From positions 1-5,799 of the forward strand of contig WRCL01000140.1 of assembly GCA_009783975.1 (NCBI GenBank): DNA of 5,799 nt, read 5' to 3'. The first letter of the stretch is position 1, and each line of letters begins with the position of its first letter. The position numbers and the translations under genes are program-made. This DNA is from Micrococcales bacterium. Its GTDB lineage: Bacteria > Actinomycetota > Actinomycetes > Actinomycetales > Cellulomonadaceae. Below the pieces are notes generated by a model. It did not search any database. It was not told the origin of the DNA and saw nothing but the letters and a program-made list of their open reading frames with translations. Shown here piece by piece: positions 1 through 4,000 of this stretch.

Positions 1-123
1 CCCGGCGCTCGAGGACTGCTCACCGACCACGGTGGTGAACGTCACCGTCTCACCAGCCAACGCGTAGGCGTACACCGTCCAGGTCTGGTCGAGGGTCGAA
101 AAGTGGCTCCCGATCGACCACCC
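1..123. repeat. Left copy of 123-bp exact terminal direct repeat
   Basis: Bases 1-123 match bases 5677-5799 without a mismatch by direct reading, and the identity stretches exactly to both window ends. This is what an assembled circular or tandemly repeated unit looks like, with the overlap equal to the assembly word size or read overlap. It lies inside the coding sequence (residues 61-101), not at a recognisable att site or inverted-repeat end. Confidence 0.97.
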
Positions 124-303
124 CCCATTGGTCAACGTCTCAGCACGCGAGGACTGCACCACCCCCACGACACCGGCCAGCCCGACCACCACGGCCAGGA
201 ACAACGTGGTCCACTGCAGGCTCCGCCGGGCGCCACGCCGAGGGATGACGGCAGCCGGCGCTGGCGCGCCCGTAGGCGCTGCACCGCCACCCGCTCTCGC
301 CAT
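1..303 (-). CDS. N-terminal part of the same surface protein (start codon, signal peptide), running off the left edge
   Basis: From the ATG at 301-303 this frame reads 101 codons without a stop to the window edge. Its last 41 codons (1-123) are identical to 5677-5799, so this is the missing 5' end of the large gene, or of an identical neighbouring copy. The N-terminus begins MARAGGGAAPTG, has a basic stretch RRGARR at residues 22-27, a hydrophobic core at 33-49 (TLFLAVVVGLAGVVGVV) and a likely signal-peptidase site after SSRA at residue 54. The ATG is preferred because a GGGAGG ribosome-binding site lies 10 bases upstream and it gives a well-formed signal peptide. The frame is open further upstream to a TAG at 379-381, with GTG and TTG alternatives that would add residues before the signal. 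Confidence 0.87.
   Translation of the reverse strand, partial: MARAGGGAAPTGAPAPAAVIPRRGARRSLQWTTLFLAVVVGLAGVVGVVQSSRAETLTNGGWSIGSHFSTLDQTWTVYAYALAGETVTFTTVVGEQSSSAG
142..303 (-). other. Sec-type signal peptide coding region
   Basis: Residues 1-54 have a long Ala/Gly/Pro-rich n-region, then RRGARR, a ~17-residue hydrophobic core and a Ser-Arg-Ala cleavage-type ending before Glu55. The 54-residue length is on the long side but within the range seen for large actinobacterial wall proteins. The arginines are not in a clear Tat arrangement (no S/T-R-R-x-F-L-K-like motif), so Sec export is favoured. The exact cleavage site is inferred. Confidence 0.82.
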
Positions 304-313
304 GGAAGCCCAA

Positions 314-319
314 CCTCCC
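314..319 (-). promoter_or_regulatory. Ribosome-binding site of the surface-protein gene
   Basis: The minus strand reads GGGAGG here, 10 bases before the ATG at 303. It is a good match to the anti-Shine-Dalgarno sequence, with slightly long spacing, and it is the main reason for choosing this start. I see no convincing -10/-35 pair upstream. The AT-richer patch at about 340-420 is where a promoter would be expected. Confidence 0.7.
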
Positions 320-482
320 AGCACACCGACAACGTCGACGCACAAAGAAGACAATACCGATGTCAGCCGCGAGTGCCGCTAACAATGACATGGTACTTTG
401 GCAAAACAATGGCGCTAGTTCTCGCACTGTATTCGGGCTGGTCGCCGCCGGGCGACGAAGCGCCGTTGTCCGGATCGTGGGG

Positions 483-840
483 CTACGCTCCTAATGTCTC
501 CCGATTCGTCCCGTCATTTGTCCGCGAGGTCACCCGCGACAACAGCTCGGCCAGACGGGTGATGGACGAATCGGGCGCAGCACATCTGCCGCCCTTTTCC
601 AGACAATGTGGTCGAGGTGTTCTGTCGACACCGTGCCCGCGTCGGGGCCTTTTTGCGTCCGCCACGCGACATGGGCACCGCAGGCGCAACACGCCAGCCG
701 CGGCACCTCGCGGCGTTGTCGTCAGTCGCGATGGCGCTGCTGTCCGCCTTGCGATGCACCACGTCTTACGCCGCCTTCTTGTCCACCGGATCTCCGGCGC
801 AGGACACGAGCGGTCTGTGCTGGTCAGGCAGATAATTCAC
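483..840 (-). pseudogene. Possible decayed coding remnants, unrecognised
   Basis: The minus strand shows coding-like stretches that change frame. One frame reads from before 840 to a TAA at 766-768 (ending SCAGDPVDKKAA). After it, DVVHRKADSSAIATDDN lies in the same frame. From about 718 the better-looking frame moves by one base, giving LACCACGAHVAW, then GTVSTEHLDHIVWKRAADVL, with a CxxC and an H-x-x-H. From about 570 it moves again to SSITRLAELLSRVTS, ending at a TAG at 483-485. Third-position GC is high in these pieces. Two frameshifts and an in-frame stop would be needed to join them, so either this is a broken small gene (Zn-binding or HNH-like at best) or the apparent coding signal is only GC bias. 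No ribosome-binding site or intact start is convincing. Confidence 0.22.
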
Positions 841-908
841 GGGGCGAACTATCTCGACGACGACAACCTGCGCAACCGGGTGGGAGCAGAACCAGCCCGG
901 CGGCAGCC

Positions 909-941
909 GTCCCACAACCGTGCTGGTGGGACATTTATTTT
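909..941 (+). terminator. Terminator-like hairpin plus T-rich run facing the surface-protein gene
   Basis: GTCCCAC (909-915) pairs perfectly with GTGGGAC (926-932) across a 10-base loop, followed on the plus strand by ATTTATTTT (933-941), an unusually T-rich run for this DNA. It would stop plus-strand transcripts before they run antisense into the large gene's 3' end. The 7-bp stem is modest and no plus-strand gene is certain, so chance remains possible. Confidence 0.4.
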
Positions 942-986
942 CCCTGTCGACCGATTGTTCACGCAGCAGGTCTGGCCGTTGCCACT

Positions 987-1020
987 GCCGACCGTCGGGG
1001 TGCGAGGCTCCCGACGCGGC
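987..1020 (-). terminator. Hairpin just after the surface-protein stop codon
   Basis: Starting 7 bases past the stop, the minus strand forms GCCG-CGTCGGG, a 10-base loop, then CCCGACG-gt-CGGC: an 11-bp, almost all-GC stem with a 2-base bulge. No U-run follows, so it is not a classical intrinsic terminator. Strong stems without a U-tract are often proposed as terminators or 3'-end stabilisers in high-GC actinobacteria. Position supports that role. Confidence 0.5.
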
Positions 1021-1026
1021 CAGGCG

Positions 1027-4000
1027 CTACCGAACCGTCCGGCGCTCACGCACGGCCACAGCGCCGACCCCGGCTGCGACCATGAGGAAGACGATGGAGA
1101 GCAACACAGCACCCCAGGTGATGCCGGTCGGCGCCAGCGTGTGTTTCGCCTGGTCTGCTGGACCCACGGGTTTGTCCGTGCCGCCATCGGCGCTCTTGGC
1201 GTTGTCGCGGTCGCGGTCGGTGTCACGGTCGCGGTCCAGGTCGTGGTCGCGGTCTGTGTCGTGGTCGACGTCGCGGCCGTCGTCTGTGTCACGGTCACGG
1301 TCACGGTCGCCGTCAGCGTCCTTGTCGCGGTCACGGTCGGTGTCCTTGTCGCGGTCACCGTCCTTGTCGCGGTCGGTGTCCCTGTCGCGGTCGCGGTCGC
1401 GGTCGCCGTCCTTGTCGCGGTCGCCGTCACCGTCCTTGTCGCCGTCCTTGTCCCCGTCTTTGTCTTTGCCGCCGTCCTTGTCCCCGTCTTTGTCCTTGTC
1501 CCGGTCTTTGTCCTTGTCGTCGTCTTTGTCCCCGTCGGGATCGTCATCGTCGTCGTCACCACCGGGGTCCTCCCCGCGGAACCGCACGGTCACGACCTCT
1601 TCGCTGGCCAGGGCAGCCCCGCCAGGGAGCTGGGCACCGACCCGGGCCGAGCTGACGACATACCCGGCTGCGATATCGGCGGCGGTGAGCGTGTACACAC
1701 CTTCGCACACGACTTCTTCGCCAGGTGCCAGCCATTCCCACGCACATGCGGTCAGGTCGATCCCCGGCAGGTTGTCGGTGACCTGCACACCGTTGATCGT
1801 CACGTTCCCGGTGTTGGTGACGACGAACCGGAAGTACACGTGGTCACCGGGCCTGGCGTGCGCAGGGATCTCCACGTCGAACGGGGTGTCCAGGTCCAGC
1901 CCAGGAGAGGCAGGCAGGCCAAGGGTCCACGAACCAGGTGCTGGTGGGACCAGCACCGGCGGGCCTTGGATCCGCTCCGGCGCGGTGCCGTTGGCCGCCG
2001 CGTCGTTGACCAGCGTCCCTGAGTCGATCTCGGTCTGGGTCAGCACGTGCAGCGCTGTGGCGGTCACCGACTCGCCGGGGGCGAGCTCTTCAGGGGTCGT
2101 CGGCCATGGACCGTAGTCCACCCCGCCAGGGATCATCGCGTCGTCGATCTGCACCCCGGTCATCGTCACCGTGCCGGTGTTGGTGATGACGAACCCGTAC
2201 TCCACCTCGTCGCCGACCATGGCGTCGGCGAGGTTCGCCAGGTTCGCGGTCTTCGTCAGCTCCAGCTCGGGAGCGAACGTCGTCGGGGAGAACGTCGAGG
2301 TGATCTGCGACCCGTGCCCGCCTGTGGCAGGTACTGACCCGCCCACCTGGGCAATGTCCAGCACCCCACCAGCGTCCAGGTCGTCCTGGGTGATGGTGTA
2401 GGTGCCGGTGAAGGTCACCGACTCGCCCGGCGCCAGCGTGCCGCTCGCGCCCGGCCAGGGCCCGGCGAGCAGGTCGTCGGCCGGGGATGCGACGAGGTCG
2501 ATCGCGTCGATGGTCACGTTGCCGGTGTTGGTGATCGTGAAGGTGTAGTCCACCTCGTCACCGGGGCGTGCGCCACTGAGGTCCGGGGCCGTCGTGGTCA
2601 GCGCCAGCCCAGGGGCCGCCACGAGCACGACCGTCGCCTGCGCAGTGGCAGTGACCGGACCTGAGGCTGAGACAGTGGCCGTGTTGTGCACGATCCCGGC
2701 GTCGATGTCGCCCTGGGTGAGCCCGTGGCTGCCGGTGGCGACCACCGACTGGCCCGGCGACAGTGTGCCTGGGGTCGCTGGCCAGGTCCCGAACGTCGCG
2801 GGGGCGCTGAGCACCGGGTCGGTGATGGCCACACCTGTGAGGTCCGTCGTGCCGTTGTTCGTCACGACAAAGGTGTAGGTCACCAGGTCCCCCGGGCGGG
2901 CTCCGGTGATCTCGCCGGCCGTCGGGGTCTTGGTCATGATGAGCGACGGCTCGGGAACCCCCGGCCACCACACCAACCCGGAGGTGGCACGCACCGAGCT
3001 GTCGTCGGGAGCCAGGGCGACCGCGTCGGCGGTGTTCGACACGGACCCGGCTGAGACGTCCGCTGGCGTGAGGGCGTATGTCCCCGTGGCGACGACGCAC
3101 TGCCCAGGAGCCAAGACGTTCGGCTCTGCTGGCCACGTCCCGAACGTCACGGCGGGGAGGTTGTCGTCGCTGATCCCCACGTTGTGCAACGTGACGTCGC
3201 CAGTGTTGGTGACGGTGAACACATATTGGACCAGCGCGCCAGGGGTGGGGGAGGTCGGTGTGGACGAGGCCCGTTTGACCACGGTGAGCGTTGCGCTGCC
3301 CGCGATCGTGACCTTCGCAGCCGCCTGGTTGGTCAGCGTCGCACCTGTGTGGTCGTGCGCGGTGGCGGTTGTCGTGTTCGCAACCTCGCCTGCGTCGACA
3401 TCAGCCTGGGTGACGCGGTACGACCCGGTCGCCATGATCGTCTCACCAGGGGCGAGGGTCCCTGGCACCCCCGGCCAGGTGCCGAAGGCCAGGCCCGGGA
3501 CGCGGGTGTCGTCGAGCGTGAGGTCGCTCAGCGTCGTGTTGCCGGTGTTGGTCACGGTGAACGTGTATGTGAGCTTCTCCCCCGGTACCGGCGGGACGCT
3601 CGTGCGGTCGACGGTGACGCTGACGGCCAGCTCTGGGGCTGGTGCGAGGTTGAGCCGGGCCACCGAGTGCAACGACGCCCGGGTGGGGTCGCCTGGGGCT
3701 GACAGGTCGGGGACCGGCGCCCCGACGTTGTTGACCGCGACCGCGTGCACCTGCGCGCCTGGTGCGCTCGCGGCGGCGGTGGCGCTGTTGTCGACCACAC
3801 CAGCGTCGACGTCGTCTTGGGTCAGCTCGTACGAGGCGGTGCAGGTTGTGCCCTGCCCGGGGTTGAGCGTCGTCAGCGGGCAGCTGACCGCGGACAACCC
3901 GTGCAGCTGGTCGAGCACGGCAAGGCCGTGCAGGGCGACAGTGCCGGTGTTGGCCACGACGAAGCTGTAGCTGACCATGTCACCAGCCTCGCGCTGACCA

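Larger units (their letters stand above)
304..986. other. Intergenic spacer: upstream and downstream flank of the surface-protein gene
   Basis: This is the only DNA in the 5676-bp unit outside the large gene and its 3' hairpin. It holds the ribosome-binding site, an AT-richer likely promoter patch (about 340-420), a perfect 6-bp-stem tetraloop hairpin at 441-456 (GTCGCC/GGCGAC), the uncertain coding remnants at 483-840 and the plus-strand hairpin at 909-941. I see no iterons, no DnaA-box cluster, no tRNA or rRNA, and no intact gene of convincing quality. Confidence 0.6.

Noticed and set aside
441..456. Perfect hairpin GTCGCC-GCCG-GGCGAC upstream of the large gene
   Set aside because: A 6-bp GC palindrome is expected by chance in DNA this GC-rich. 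No T-run, repeat partner or promoter element ties it to a function.
608..835. 75-codon plus-strand ORF in the spacer, upstream of the plus-strand hairpin
   Set aside because: Third-position GC is high, but there is no ribosome-binding site at the GTG/ATG and the protein looks random. The GC signal is shared with minus-strand frames over the same bases.
824..934. 36-codon minus-strand ORF starting ATG at 932-934, with AGGGA six bases upstream
   Set aside because: The ribosome-binding spacing is good, but the product (MSHQHGCGTAAAG...) is low in information, overlaps a hairpin and has no recognisable features. The evidence is too weak to list it as a gene.
304..1026. Search for a replication protein, origin iterons, relaxase or transposase
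   Set aside because: No frame in the spacer is long enough or recognisable, and no repeated 15-25-base motifs were seen. The unit cannot be called a plasmid, phage or insertion element on gene content.
766..1029. Stop-codon readthrough: the frame stays open for 86 codons after the TAG
   Set aside because: The stop follows directly on a canonical basic tail after the membrane segment. An extension would lie in the cytoplasm and serve no sorting role, and a strong hairpin follows the stop.
1204..1557. CRISPR array or iterons in the short repeated DNA
   Set aside because: There is no constant repeat of 23 bases or more and there are no spacers. It is a degenerate six-base coding repeat in frame with the large gene.
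103..2116. Long plus-strand open frames, including Ser-Arg-rich and Val-Ala-rich stretches opposite 1204-1557
   Set aside because: They are antisense shadows. The GAC-NNN array lacks stops in several frames, so it gives SRSRS-like and VAVAV-like translations on the other strand. They have no ribosome-binding site and no domain sense.
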